Positions 10,301 through 18,272 of a DNA stretch of 19,854 bases are shown piece by piece. The notes beneath the pieces were generated by a model, which had not been told where the DNA came from, searched no databases, and worked only from the letters and a program-made list of their open reading frames with translations. The first letter of the stretch is position 1. Every line of letters starts with the position of its first letter. A program made the translations under genes and the position numbers. The stretch covers positions 1-19,854 of the forward strand of contig JADHZB010001135.1 of NCBI GenBank assembly GCA_015657535.1, given 5' to 3'. Source of the stretch: Nephromyces sp. MM_2019. Taxonomy: Eukaryota; Apicomplexa; Aconoidasida; Nephromycida.

Positions 10301-10417
10301 TATATTTAGGGAGGAAGAGGAGCCTAGATGCAGCAAGAGGACGAAGATTATCAGAAAGCAGATTGCAGGAGGCTGAAGACAAACTTTTCGTTTGATGGAG
10401 AAGTGAGGCTTTTGCAT
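7371..10417 (-). CDS. hemD: Uroporphyrinogen-III synthase, apicoplast-targeted, two exons
   Basis: The enzyme closes and isomerises hydroxymethylbilane to uroporphyrinogen III, the fourth step of haem synthesis; apicomplexan versions act in or near the apicoplast. Two long minus-strand ORFs are halves of one gene. Exon 1 (ATG at 10417 to about 9448) has a hydrophobic signal (residues ~17-32) followed by a Ser/Lys/Arg-rich transit-like stretch. Then comes the HemD opening: NVIIFTRRF (56-64) and GVTILNVPVC (103-112). Exon 2 supplies AWILLTS, VACVGEETL, FDVYGN and the C-terminal SPSAVRAW, CIGPSTGNEARRL and EKPG, closest in memory to plant UROS. Its stop is at 7371. A G|GTGAGG donor at 9447 is phase-compatible with acceptors at TTCTTCAG (exon from 9052) or TTGCTCAG (from 8980). 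The first gives 883 residues against ~260 in typical HemD. The excess is low-complexity insertion (Gly/Glu/Asn-rich in exon 1, poly-Ser in exon 2). Exon 2 has no ATG at its beginning, so it is not a separate gene. Confidence 0.88.
8571..8615 (-). repeat. 24-bp tandem duplication inside hemD
   Basis: A 21-nt segment beginning GGGGTTTTGAG (read on +) occurs at 8571-8591 and again at 8595-8615, exactly 24 bp apart. In the protein this gives an 8-residue period (NSAQNPPS twice). It lies in an insertion between conserved HemD segments. Confidence 0.85.
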
Positions 10418-10855
10418 TTTTTAAGAAGGGCTTTTATTATTAAAATGTTGGGGGGTGAGGGGGTGGGGGTGGTGGGGTATGAAGGGTGAGGCTGGTTAGG
10501 GGGGTGGACTGGTGGGTGTGTTGAGGGATGGGCTGGAGGATGCGTTAGGGGGGGTGTGGGGGTGAGGGGGGTAGGTTCATAGGTGTGTATGTCTAGGGGG
10601 TGGCCTGGGGGATGTGTTGGGGTTGTCTTGGTAGGAGGGTGGTAGAAATGGGGGTACTTTCAACGGTAGCTACTAGTTATGAGCACTTGCACACACGATT
10701 TACACACACGTGTGCTCCTGCATTTTTCATACACACCAACACCCCTAGAAAGATATCTAGGCTTTCGCAAACACACAAACACATCGCCACACGAAAGCGA
10801 CTCATATAAACCACCCAAAACACACCAAAAACTAAGCTACAAAGAGTCTATTCTT
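10418..10855. other. Spacer upstream of hemD
   Basis: From 10440 to about 10620 the + strand is nearly all G and T with GGGG runs (GGGGGTGAGGGGG type). Next comes a CA-rich block from about 10685 to 10830. No coding islands were recognised. The first ~200 bp should contain the hemD promoter and leader, but no motif can be named. Confidence 0.5.
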
Positions 10856-11325
10856 TCACAAGTAGTTTCCCACCTCAAGCCCCCAGATTCTTCCTTTTAA
10901 TACGAATTTCCCTCTTCAGTGATTGCCTTTATGAATATTGAGTGCATGTGTATATGCATGAGTGTGTGTTAACACTCTCTATTTGTTGGTTTATTAGCGT
11001 TGCCCGTGTGTGTAGTCTGCCCGTGTGTGTCACCCCGTTGTGCGCGTCACCCCCTCCCTGTGTTTGTCTCAATTAAACAGCAGACTCCCTGCCTGTGAGT
11101 GTCTCTACAAGCCTAAATGCAGCCTCCCTGCCTGTGTGCGTAAGCTACTCTTTGACTCCCTCTCATACTTCGCAGCTGCCTCGAAAGAATTTCTCATCTT
11201 CTTCAATCTAGAAACGCAGGGATATTTCACCGGCGGCAAAGCCTCCCCCTTTCAGCCAAAATCAGCAAAACGCACACACCACTACTTCCTTCAGTGAAGA
11301 TTCCTTGAAGAATGCAAAACTTCAT
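10856..11325 (-). CDS. Candidate small spliced gene, unknown function
   Basis: A minus-strand ATG at 11325 opens MKFCILQGIFTEGSSG and runs into GTGTGTGCG, a donor of the kind seen in CRIPT. Block 11207-11109 follows CCCTGCGTTTCTAG and reads LKKMRNSFEAAAKYERESKS, ending at GTAGAG. A terminal block 10913-10856 follows CACTGAAG, reads GKFVLKGRIWGLEVGNYL and stops with TGA. With the donor set at 11275 all phases agree, giving 68 residues and introns of 68 and 195 nt. An alternative acceptor after GGCTGAAAG (11248) would add ALPPVKYPCVSR before LKK with a 29-nt intron. The helical, charged middle block is the most convincing part. It is head-to-head with PDCL3, the two ATGs about 295 bp apart. Confidence 0.36.
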
Positions 11326-11380
11326 CTAGTGAAGCCCCAACCATATATATACTTGCTGCTCATTCCACCCCCTACTCCTT

Positions 11381-11507
11381 ATTCTCCACCCCATTCTCCA
11401 CCACCTCCTCGACCCAATTCTCCACCCTTTCTCCCTTCCCCTAGTTTCCACCTCTACCCTATTCTCCACCCCATTCTCCACCACCTCCTCGACCCAATTC
11501 TCCACCC
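11381..11507. repeat. Exact 47-bp direct repeat, 80 bp apart, upstream of PDCL3
   Basis: Bases 11381-11427 and 11461-11507 are identical, starting ATTCTCCACC and containing CACCTCCTCGACCC. They sit in a C/T/A-rich strand running from about 11365 to 11615, directly before the PDCL3 start. The perfect identity suggests a recent duplication or selection. The tract lies between two divergent starts and may be leader or promoter. Confidence 0.95.
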
Positions 11508-11620
11508 CATTCTCCCTCCTCGTCGTTGTACTTCCACCCCCAACCACACCCTATTCTCCATCCCCTTTCCTTCCTCCCCCTCAACTGCCTCCTCTACGCT
11601 TTCTCCCCCCACCCTCCACC

Positions 11621-12613
11621 ATGTCAAGCACCAATCCCCGCATAACTACTGAATGGGATGATCTTCAGCGGAGATATGGCAACTACAAGCCTCTTCCTCC
11701 TGTCGTAACAAATGAATCCATAACAAAGCGAATGGTAGGAGAAGCTGAAGAAACTGATGTTTTTCAGTCGATTCCCAGCGAAAACATCCAAGAGTTGGAA
11801 GATATTTTAGAAGATGATGCGTTAGCTCAGTTGAGGAAGAAGAGGCTGAAAGAGTTGCTGAAATCAAAGAGGATGTATCGATTTGGAGAGGTAATTCACA
11901 TAGGAAAGGCAGATTTTCTAAAGGAAGTCACAGAGGCAAGCATTGCGTGTGAAGATGACGAAGATGAAGATGATAATGATGAAGATGAAGATGAAGAAGA
12001 AACTCGAGGGAGTGAAAGACAGCATCAAAGCTTTCCTGGAAGTTCCACAATAAAGGGGAGAAGCTCTAGCACATACTCTAGCTATTCTCCATCTAATGAA
12101 TCAGCTAGCTCTCAAAAACCCCCAGAGAAGATGAAGGGGACTTGGGTAATAACACATGTCTACAAGGAAAGCATCGAGTTTTGTCTGCTGTTCAACGAGG
12201 TATTAAAGGTTGTAGCAAAAAAATTTGGGCAGATCAAGTTTGCAAAGGGTGTAGTTGAAGATATCGTTCCCGGTTACCCCGAAAGCAGGCTTCCCTTAGT
12301 GTTGATTTATAGAGGAGGAAAGTGTGTGCAGCAAATTCTAGGCTCTGCTATTTGGGGAGGGAATCATACGAATGCTCTAATCGTTGAGTATGTGCTCGGC
12401 ACACAGTATAAAGTACTGAAGACAGACTTGGTAGAGCCTCCAAAAGGCTTGCAAAGCTTCAGAATGAAGTTTTTTGGAAAGTCTGGTGGAAGTTTGAAGA
12501 ATTCTGGAGGTGAAGAAGAAGAAGAGGATGCTGAGGAGTTTGATAGTACGAAAGGAAGAAACTACTCATCCTTGAAACTTGATGAGATTGTAGAGCAGAC
12601 TAGGACGGCTTAG
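11621..12613 (+). CDS. PDCL3: Phosducin-like protein 3 (thioredoxin-fold chaperonin cofactor), with an acidic insertion
   Basis: PDCL3/PLP2 proteins are cytosolic cofactors of the CCT chaperonin that help actin, tubulin and other clients fold. The 330-residue intronless ORF starts at an ATG in a good CCACCATG context. Family signatures in order: TEWDDLQRRYG (10-20; human TEWNDILRKKG), a Lys/Glu-rich helix with LRKKRLKELLKSK (71-83), RFGEVIHIGKADFLKEVTEA (87-106), GTWVITHVYK (173-182), FGQIKFAKG (202-210), VPGYPESRLPLVLIYRGGK (216-234) and the closing IWGG. In human PDCL3 the EVTKAG and GLWVILHLYK segments are adjacent. Here ~65 residues (109-172; Asp/Glu run, then Ser-rich) are inserted exactly at that junction. 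The C-terminal tail is also longer (from ~285, Glu-rich). As in other phosducin-like proteins, no CxxC redox motif is visible. Confidence 0.95.
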   Translation: MSSTNPRITTEWDDLQRRYGNYKPLPPVVTNESITKRMVGEAEETDVFQSIPSENIQELEDILEDDALAQLRKKRLKELLKSKRMYRFGEVIHIGKADFLKEVTEASIACEDDEDEDDNDEDEDEEETRGSERQHQSFPGSSTIKGRSSSTYSSYSPSNESASSQKPPEKMKGTWVITHVYKESIEFCLLFNEVLKVVAKKFGQIKFAKGVVEDIVPGYPESRLPLVLIYRGGKCVQQILGSAIWGGNHTNALIVEYVLGTQYKVLKTDLVEPPKGLQSFRMKFFGKSGGSLKNSGGEEEEEDAEEFDSTKGRNYSSLKLDEIVEQTRTA

Positions 12614-13008
12614 AGTGGTGATTTGGGGTGTGTGGGAGGTGTGGGGGGGGTTGGGGGGTGTATTTTGTTTGCTGTGTACTGTGTGTACTGATGTGTGCGA
12701 GTACTGATCTCTCTGTACTTGTCTGTTTATTATGTGTGTGTGTGTGGGTACTTCCCTATATTGCTCTATAAATTTCTCTGTATTATACTGATCTTGGTGT
12801 AGTATTTCATGTAGCATTCCTTCTGCAGAGATAGCTTTATTGCTGGATGGTATGGCTACGCATTTTTTTGTGTATCAGTGTAAATACATTGGCTGTGTTA
12901 TAGCCGCATGAAATGAGGCTTTCAGCCTACTCTTTCTGAGCTAGACTTGCACACACACTGTGTAGTCGATAAGGAGTGTAGAGTATTGAGAAATAGTTGA
13001 AGTGTGTG
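12614..13008. other. PDCL3 3' region, TG-rich
   Basis: The + strand carries GGGGGG/GTGTGTG runs just after the PDCL3 stop (12630-12750), then ordinary AT-rich sequence. No gene or polyadenylation signal can be assigned with confidence. Confidence 0.5.
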
Positions 13009-13458
13009 ATGATTGATGTTTTGGAAAAGTGGAGGAAATCTTCAAAGGATAAACTTGAAAAAACTCGCAAACGCTTGTATGTCTGGAGGGTTTTTGGAGC
13101 AAACTATACGCTATGGGAGGTGGTATGTGCTACTGCGTGTCTATGCGTGTGTTTCTGCGTATCTTGGTTTGTGTGTGGGTCTGCATATATTTGTTTGTGC
13201 GTCTCTTTGTTCTTATATGTGAATGCATCTCTGTGTGTCCCTATGTGCATGTATCTCGCTGTATCTCTTTCTACAAGTCTCTATGTGTGCTTCTCTCTGT
13301 ATTTCTCTCTATGTGTGTGTATTTCTCACTCTATATATGTGTGTGTGATCATATATTCTTCAGTGAATTTTCTATCAGATTCCAAGGGCAATATGATATT
13401 TCGTGTGTTTAAGTGGTTTCTGGGAATTAATTTCAGGCTTTTCTATTGGAATAGATGA
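13009..13458 (+). CDS. Candidate small spliced gene, unknown function
   Basis: An ATG at 13009 opens 37 codons starting MIDVLEKWRKSSKDKLEK and ending GANYTLWE, at GTGGTATG (13120). Two alternative donors lie within 12 bp. A downstream block after ATATTCTTCAG (13361) reads NFLSDSKGNMIFRVFKWF in one frame and runs to TGA at 13458. With a donor at 13126 the phases agree. Between them lies a stretch of TGTGTG and TCTCT that encodes only Cys/Val/Ser runs, so I read it as intron even though one frame stays open through it. No family is recognised. The gene would be convergent with the minus-strand candidate ending at 13834. Confidence 0.33.
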   Translation: MIDVLEKWRKSSKDKLEKTRKRLYVWRVFGANYTLWEVVCATACLCVCFCVSWFVCGSAYICLCVSLFLYVNASLCVPMCMYLAVSLSTSLYVCFSLYFSLCVCISHSIYVCVIIYSSVNFLSDSKGNMIFRVFKWFLGINFRLFYWNR

Positions 13459-13650
13459 TTTTATGGGGAAATGATAGCTTGAAGGCTCTGAATTGTTGTG
13501 TGTGTGTGTGTATATGAAAGGCTTTATATCTGCTACTCTTACATCCTTGTTTGCTGTTGAACAGGAGTATAAAGGGTTTTGAGCTTTCTGTAATATTGGG
13601 AGTCTTATTATATATATAATGAGTGTGTGTGCTTTCCATTGGGCTAATTA

Positions 13651-13742
13651 GAGAATGTGTGTGCTCCACCCTAGAGCATGTGTGTGCTCCACCCAAGAGC
13701 ATGTGAGTGTTTCCCCCTAGAGCATGTGTGTGCTCCCTCATA
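13651..13742 (+). repeat. 23-bp tandem repeat, four units
   Basis: Four consecutive 23-bp units start at 13651, 13674, 13697 and 13720. Each begins GAGMATGTGTGTGCTCC (the third has GAGTGTTTC), followed by CCTA or similar. Decayed copies appear to continue to about 13810. The array separates two convergent candidate genes. Confidence 0.9.
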
Positions 13743-13833
13743 GACTGCGTTTCCCCACCCCCCTAGATTGCGCTTCCCAACCCCGCTAGGGCATATGTGA
13801 GCTCCACCAACATAAGACTTACGACAGGATACC

Positions 13834-14623
13834 CTACATGCTATGTAAGCTTTCCGCAGTGAGGCTTGTCGCGTAGCAACTTGGATTAAATCGCTGAAAC
13901 TAGCAAAGATAAAGTGATGAAGAAGAAGAAGGCAAAAAGACTTGCGAGGAAGCTTAAAACTCAGTTAAAAGCACACATGCGCACACACACACGCAAGTGA
14001 CTGTGAGATGATATAATTCTGTTTTTCTGATTTCTCGTGAAGATGCAAAATCTGCAAGAGAGAAAGTCTTCTCAACTCTTCTTGAAGGTCGTAAAGTGAA
14101 GAATCTCATGCTCATTCACCTGCGATTTTGAATTAGCATATCTGAGCCTAGCTAGACTAAACTACCTATACTTTCAATAAGTAGGATTTATCGTCTTCAA
14201 CGCAAAAAATGAAGCAAATTCGTGGTATTTCTGCAATACTAACGGGATTTACAAGTTTTCTGGTTTTTTTCCCCTCTTCTTCCTAGTTTTCCCTCCTTTA
14301 TAAAAAGCTATCAAATGAGAGAAAGTGTAACTCAGGGTGTAGAGTTTAGGTTTAGGGTTTAAGTCTTTGTGTACATTGCAGCATTTTAATTTGTTTTTTA
14401 CGAATTTTTTCGTTGCTTTTTTTTATTAAAAAATTGCCTTTTCTAATGTCTTTCACTGTATATTGGATTCTATATAGAAATTTCGCACACAGTTTGCATC
14501 ATGAGGATGTAGATATGTGGCTTGTTTTATACTCCACTGTAGAGCTGCTTCCTTAGAGTCGAGATACGTTTTGAGTGCTCTTTTTTCCTTTAAGAAATAA
14601 TGCTGCCATGGAGAGTTTAACAT
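13834..14623 (-). CDS. Candidate three-exon gene, 85-residue protein of unknown function
   Basis: Three minus-strand exons chain in phase. Exon 1 is 14623-14491 (ATG; MLNSPWQHYFLKEKRALK then LQWSIKQATYLHPHDAN), with a GTGTGCG donor. Exon 2 is 14051-13993, after CTTTCTCTCTTGCAG (FASSREIRKTELYHLTVTC), with a GTGTGTGTG donor. Exon 3 is 13899-13834, after TATCTTTGCTAG (FQRFNPSCYATSLTAESL), with a TAG stop. The junctions are T|AT (phase 1) and phase 0, without forced choices. The protein is small, basic to neutral, with several aromatic residues; I cannot name a family. Other terminal-looking blocks on this strand (near 14160-14240) show the chain is not unique. Two donors match the GTGTG type of the neighbourhood, and the gene is in line with the ISP gene behind it. 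Confidence 0.45.
14345..14361 (+). repeat. Short interstitial telomere-like TTTAGGG motif
   Basis: TTTAGG TTTAGGG TTTA in tandem (about 2.5 imperfect units). TTTAGGG is the plant- and apicomplexan-type telomere repeat. It lies inside the first intron of the candidate gene 13834-14623. Too short to be a telomere remnant on its own. Confidence 0.6.
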
Positions 14624-15021
14624 TGTGGTGTGTGTCAGCTCGCAAGTGTAGGGTGTTATAAGGTCATCTTTCGCTGTGTATATCATCTACACTCGGATAG
14701 ATACCCGTATGGATTGTGCCCTGCAGAATTAGGTGTGTGTGCTGGCTAGTGGGCTGCCATAAGCTGAGATATTCGCTGAAGCAGCGGAAACAAGCTCAAA
14801 GTATTAATATTAAGGTATATACAGGTCGATGTAGGAAGGTTCAGGAAGATGCAGGGAGTTGCAGGCAGATTCAGCTGAATAGAGATGACAGATACATACC
14901 TGCATACACAGCCAGTTTCAGATAGCACGTATACCAACATCCAAGGCAGACACCTACATCCAACACAGAAAACCCTAATTTTATCGTTTCTTCACTTACA
15001 CTTCTTCCTTCTTGAGCCACA
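14624..15021. other. Spacer between two minus-strand genes
   Basis: No supported gene. A short run around 14836-14875 repeats TGCAGG-type units about 12 bp apart on the + strand. Short open frames on both strands show no recognisable signature. Confidence 0.5.
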
Positions 15022-16503
15022 TTATCGCCAGTTGATTCCCTTAAAGGCAAAGACCTGCCTCAGCAATCCCAAAGAAAAGTCCCTCTTATTTTCATCAGAG
15101 AAGAACATGGGAATGCAGTTGTTTGTATGAGCTAGCTGCACTGCTATGCAAGGAGTTGAAGAAGTTTGTATTCCGGCCTTCTTATCTACCTTTTCTAACT
15201 CCTCGGGTTTGTGAAGAATTTTCTTCACATCACAGAGATCAATACACTTGGCTTTATCCTTGTGTATGATTAGCAAGTTGCAGAGTGACTCGCTAGCCTT
15301 TAACTTACATTTTAACCTGGTCTTATCCTGTAGATATGAAGCAGGTGGGTGTGTGTTGTTATGTGTATGTGTGTGTGTGTGTGCGAATCTTTGTGTATGA
15401 TATTCGCATATTATATGCGGCCACAGCTGATGGGTAGAATTGGTGCTGCTGCTATTGTGGAGATAATCGCATTCCGTAGGCCTTTGAATTATCTTGATGC
15501 ACAGCCTATTAATCCTGGAAGTGAAGTATTATTATGCATATAGGCGTGTGTGTTCCTGCGGCACCTATGTGTGCCTAAATTGGTTGAAGCTATGTGTATG
15601 CGTTACTATGGCACCTAGGTGTGCCGAAATAGGCTTGAATCAAGGCGTATGTGTGTGCTGGTGTTCTACCATCTATACCTCACCATAGCTGAACCTATTT
15701 ATAACCCTCTATAAATAGTCTCGTCTGTGTGTGTAAATCACTCTCTCGTGTGCGTGTATGTGCGGAATCATTCCTGAATCGCTGGTATTTTCTTAGAGAA
15801 AGATTTTTCCTGTGAATGCTATTTGTCCGTTTTCAATATATAACAATCATTCTGATAAGCTTTCAAGATCTAGGCAATATTTGTGTGTTGCGCTATTCTT
15901 TGAAGTCTAGCAATCACTCTCCGGTATCTAATGCTCACATACACTTCGAAGAAAATTTCTCTAGGCTAAGGCAGCGGTTTAGCGAGTGATTAAGGCATAT
16001 ATGATGACTTCTAAAGTGTGGAGGTACTTTGAAGTTAATAGGTTGGTATGGAGGCTATGGTGTGCGAGCTTTACTAGTGCGGATGCTTGGGAAACTGCTA
16101 CTCGTTAGCTACCTCTCGTTACTAAGAGGAAAGCGGCACACCACACACAGTTACTGATCTCCACCAAGCAGAAAAACCTAGGCACATCAGCTTACACACA
16201 AAATCACTTTGGCTATTCGTGGCTAGCATGCAGGAAGCTTCAAGCATTAACCTGAACGCACATACACAGCTACTCATCTCTAACCTGAAGGGAGAGCTCG
16301 ATATCAATTCCCTCCATTAAAGACACATAGTCATCGTCTGAAAACACTCCAAAATCTTCACTCTGGAGGTCTTCATGCTCCGAACACACAGAGGCTATAG
16401 TAGGGCAATTGCTAGTGTCTGCAGCAGTAGCTTCTCTCTCCTTTAGCTCAGCTTCCTCTGTCGACTTGGAGTCGGTGCAACAGTGAGTATGAATTATCCC
16501 CAT
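15022..16503 (-). CDS. IMC sub-compartment protein (ISP)-like, acylated PH-fold protein, two exons
   Basis: ISPs are ~160-180-residue apicomplexan proteins anchored to the inner membrane complex by N-terminal myristate and palmitate, and they carry a PH-like fold. Exon 1 (16503-16285, 73 codons) starts MGIIHTHCC: Gly2 is a myristoylation candidate and Cys8/Cys9 are palmitoylation candidates, the ISP pattern. A low-complexity linker follows, and the exon ends at MEGIDIELSLQ. Exon 2 (15327-15022) begins DKTRLKCKLKASESL, so the first strands of the PH fold run straight across the junction. It continues through KDKAKCIDLCDVKKILH, EELEKVDKKAG, PCIAVQL, NNCIPMFF and the final helix DENKRDFSLGLL, then TAA. 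The total is 174 residues. The splice is phase 0, donor CAG|GTTAGA, acceptor TCTACAG, with a 957-bp intron. The IEL...L+C.L and CIP.F positions fit the ISP PH domain as I recall it; which ISP paralogue cannot be said. Confidence 0.85.
15546..15655 (+). repeat. 50-bp tandem duplication within the ISP intron
   Basis: GCACCTATGTGTGCC at 15561 and GCACCTAGGTGTGCC at 15611 head two diverged 50-bp copies. Each continues with AAAT(T/A)GG, then GAA and a TGTGTATGCG-like end. The core GGCAC...GTGCC is nearly palindromic. Confidence 0.75.
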
Positions 16504-17550
16504 CCTCTTTTATCATCTAGTTACAGCTTATGAGTAGGGGAGAGGGGTGTGTGCGCGTTTGTGTGTGTGTGTGAAGGTCTACCTGCGTATGAATTTATGG
16601 CCTTCGTGAGGGGTCTGGTTGGATGATGTATGGGGTTGTTTGAGTTGGGGCCGGTAGTGCGTTTGTTTGTGTGTGTCGCTCTCAGTGTGTGTGAATCGCT
16701 CTCAGTGTGTAAGTGTATGAATCGTTCTGTATGTGTGTGTGAATTGCTCTCTCTGTGTATCACTCTCTCTGTGTGCATCGCCCTCCCTATATGTGTATAT
16801 CGCTCTCTCACTCTCTCAGTGTATCACGCTATCTCTTCGAATGAAAGACAAATCACACATACACACTCACACACAGCTACTTCACTAGAGAGAATGAGGC
16901 TACTCCACTTATCATCCTCATATTCTAGTCACTAAAAATTTGAGAAGAAGCTATAAGCTACCATTAGTACCGGCAGCGACGTAGATGCAATTTCTTAGCC
17001 AAGTTTACTAGAAGGAAGTGGCAGGTGTGTGTGTTTCTAAGTAATTTTTGAAGCTACTCAAAAGTGTGTGTGCGATACTTTGCTGATTTCACCGTGCTAG
17101 AATACACCTAGAGAGATGATCGGTGTGTCGGTGTGTGTGGAAGGCTATGAAAGCGATGAAAAAGCCGTAATCTCATAGTGATTTTTTGACTAGCATATTG
17201 CTTGAGTACTAGCTAGTTCGAAGCTGCACACAGAAGCTGAGGAGGCTGTGTGTGCATGATGTGTATGAATGCTTAGAGGTGCGTCATATGCTTCGATATG
17301 TCAAAGGCAATTGAAAAATATGCCCCCCGGAATACCTTGAGACGGCTATAGCATTGAATCCTTCTACGTCGAAAGCCAGGAGCGGAGACTAGGCTACACA
17401 CGCACGCTAGTTTTTGAGATGCGTGTGTGCGTCGAGTTAGAGATGTCTCTAGAGCTAATCCGCGGTGTATCTATTGAGAAGGCTACTTAGTTTGAAGCAG
17501 AGGGAAACATGGGTATCGTGGAGATCTATAATCTTCGTGGGTGTGATTGA
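16504..17550. other. Spacer upstream of the ISP gene, TG-rich, no firm gene
   Basis: It should include the ISP promoter and leader just above 16503. From 16540 to 16800 the + strand has TGTGTG and CTCTCT runs; from 17000 onward TGTGTG recurs about every 60-100 bp. At 17290-17395 both strands contain short attractive open frames that contradict each other; see the rejected list. Confidence 0.5.
17396..17428. repeat. Inverted repeat, 9-bp arms
   Basis: ACACACGCA (17396-17404) and its exact reverse complement TGCGTGTGT (17420-17428) flank a 15-base loop. This could form a hairpin in RNA or a cruciform in DNA. Confidence 0.8.
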
Positions 17551-17715
17551 GCTAGTCACTTTTAGAGCTAGCGCACACAAAAGTGTGCGCATCGTGGAGA
17601 GAGATGTGTGTGGCTGAGCTAAACATTTCTAGTGCTAGCACACAAAAAAGTGTCACTAAGATGGATAATCTCACCATAGTTTAAGCTAGTCATTTCAACA
17701 GTAGCACACAGACAC
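17551..17715 (+). repeat. Three diverged ~66-bp repeats with an inverted core
   Basis: Copies start near 17550, 17617 and 17683 with AGCTARWC. They continue with TTTC/TTTT, a GTGCTAGC-like box and CACACA. In copy 1 the core at 17571-17590 is a perfect hairpin, GCGCACAC-AAAA-GTGTGCGC. In copy 2 only ACAC-AAAAAA-GTGT remains, and copy 3 has lost the right arm. Confidence 0.65.
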
Positions 17716-17767
17716 ACATTGTATGAGTATTTTAAGAGTTAGGTTAGGTAATGCAGTCTCATCTTAC

Positions 17768-18060
17768 CTTATTGATGACGGAGAAGCCTCAAAGATATAT
17801 GCGTATATTTGCTGACCTTTTAAGAGTCTAATTAGCTTACATATGTGTGTATGTGTGTGAAGTCGATATGTAGTGTCTGGGTGTGTCACATTAGAAATAG
17901 CAAGCAGTTCTCCTGCATATGCATGTAAACAAATGATAGGCATTTGCCAGTGGGAAAGCTCTTTTATGCTTACAAAGATGTGAAAGCACACACACACACC
18001 CCCTCGGCTGAATTCATTAAAGATAGCACCTAATCCTTTCTTCAGTAATAAAAGTAGCAT
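17768..18060 (-). CDS. Candidate first exon of an unknown protein
   Basis: A minus-strand ATG at 18060 opens a frame of 97 codons ending at a strong donor, AAG|GTAAGA (17767). It starts with MLLLLLKKGLGAIFNEFSR and includes IKELSHWQMPIICLHAYAG and LLKGQQIYAYIFEASPS. Two internal TG/CA-rich segments (17995-17969, 27 nt; 17889-17836, 54 nt) have GT...AG ends and are multiples of three without stops. They may be tiny introns or simply coding; the frame survives either way. Continuation beyond 17767 is not clear: one phase-compatible terminal block would read LLNRYTAD near 17465-17490. No family is recognised. Confidence 0.4.
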
Positions 18061-18160
18061 CTATACAATTCCTCTTATATTACTACTCATGTAGCATCCC
18101 TATAATATCTTCGCGCACACTAGTTCCAACACCTTAAGAAGTTTGGAAAGCTTTATGATG

Positions 18161-18272
18161 TTAAAAGGTGATTCCACCTTCTTCAATGAAGGCATCACAC
18201 ACTAGCAACAGCCCATGAGGAAGGCTTACACCTTCATAAGACGTGAAATCAATCGAAAAGGTCAAATTCCAT
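18161..18272 (-). CDS. Candidate terminal exon of a minus-strand gene
   Basis: A minus-strand block reads WNLTFSIDFTSYEGVSLPHG then LLLVCDAFIEEGGITF and ends with TAA at 18161. It has a balanced, domain-like composition unlike chance frames in this TG-rich DNA. A possible acceptor (CTGAAAAG) ends at 18273; the frame also stays open further upstream, into the 34-bp repeats, which I doubt is coding. Upstream exons were not found. The + strand over the same DNA has an ATG frame (MRKAYTFIRREINRKG, from 18215) ending at a GTGTGTG donor, so strand is not certain. Confidence 0.35.

Noticed and set aside
15388..15545. + strand block with QLMGRIGAAAIVEIIAFRR, faintly like a chlorophyll-binding GRxAM helix
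   Set aside because: Inside the ISP intron on the opposite strand; only a few residues match and no further light-harvesting features follow.
17280..17400. + strand TPR-like phrase YLETAIALNPSTSKAR, and a minus-strand frame LLAFDVEGFNAIAVSRYSGG
   Set aside because: They overlap on opposite strands. The + phrase is out of frame with its neighbouring open block across a C6 run, and neither has flanking exons. Chance or decayed sequence cannot be excluded.
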